Origin: an uncultured Eubacteriales bacterium
GTDB taxonomy: Bacteria; Bacillota; Clostridia; Oscillospirales; Acutalibacteraceae
Length of the DNA stretch: 12,168 nt
Direction: 5' to 3'
Assembly (NCBI GenBank): GCA_905198155.1
Contig: CAJKBQ010000051.1
Location: 1-12,168 of the forward strand
The notes beneath the pieces are model-generated. The model made no database searches, was not told the origin of the DNA, and saw nothing but the letters and a program-made list of their open reading frames with translations. Positions 12,138 to 12,168 of the stretch are shown piece by piece. Numbering within the stretch: the stretch's first letter is position 1; the number at the start of each line of letters is the position of its first letter. The position numbers and the translations under genes are program-made.

Positions 12138-12168
12138 AAGATTCATGTAGTCGGAATATCTTCTGCGG
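11950..12168. repeat. GC-rich low-complexity region with palindromic repeat
   Basis: The stretch has runs of CGCTCG and CTCGC words (11961-12038), for example two CGCTCG copies at 11971-11985 and CTCGC with GCGAG at 12021-12038. A compact palindromic unit follows: GCC-tctc-GGC and GCTCCCTC (12110-12117) with GAGGGAGC (12120-12127). Units of this style (a CTTCAGCC... GGCAGCTCCCTC... GAGGGAGCC theme) recur between genes in Oscillospiraceae genomes as far as I recall. No coding sequence is supported in the last 200 bp on either strand. Confidence 0.5.

Noticed and set aside
1..12168. CRISPR arrays, tRNA or rRNA genes, complete insertion sequences
   Set aside because: No regularly spaced repeats, no cloverleaf-like elements, and no transposase-like frame were seen on either strand.

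Overview
The window looks like a chromosomal segment of a Gram-positive gut-type Clostridia (Oscillospiraceae/Ruminococcaceae-like). This rests on AGGAGG ribosome sites, consensus sigma-A promoters with 17-bp spacers, a PyrR-type attenuator, an LplABC-type carbohydrate importer without its own ATPase, and moderately high GC in the core genes. The placement is inferred from gene content, not from any marker gene.

Left part (1-3141). A minus-strand dihydroorotase gene (pyrC) runs off the left edge. Its leader holds a sigma-A promoter, a PyrR-binding hairpin and a terminator. The PyrR hairpin and the terminator share a base-pairing segment that can form an antiterminator, so this is a readable pyrimidine-responsive attenuator. 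Divergent from it is a ComM/YifB AAA+ ATPase gene with its own promoter. A small Dabb-family (stress-responsive A/B barrel) gene with a near-perfect promoter follows, and then a noncoding stretch of about 385 bp with alternative hairpins.

Middle (3358-9654). A carbohydrate ABC importer operon holds an LplB-type permease, an LplC/YtcP-type permease and a large lipoprotein solute-binding protein with an AlgQ-like calcium loop. A long hairpin lies between the second permease and the binding protein. Next is a 763-residue AraC-family regulator with two membrane segments around an extracellular sensor region, resembling the B. subtilis YtdP/YesS type. The likely scheme is that the regulator senses a saccharide outside the cell and controls the importer, and that a shared MsmX-type ATPase encoded elsewhere drives transport. 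The substrate cannot be read from the window.

Right part (9655-12168). Behind a bidirectional terminator lies a phage-like regulatory module. It has a minus-strand Cro/CI-type HTH repressor fused to an S24 (LexA-like) self-cleaving domain, facing an AT-rich control region and a consensus plus-strand promoter. Closely related 15-bp dyads (GCAAC-N5-GTTGC type) sit inside the repressor's own promoter, at the start of the divergent promoter, and once more between them. They predict an SOS-type switch. The promoter drives a chain of short, translationally coupled genes: a cysteine-rich protein, a 74-residue protein and a 101-residue phage-type protein. A fourth gene starts in the same coupled way but loses coding character after about 20 codons. 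It runs into low-complexity sequence and a palindromic repeat at the window's end. The module therefore looks like a truncated or decayed prophage, or an integrated element entered from its control end.
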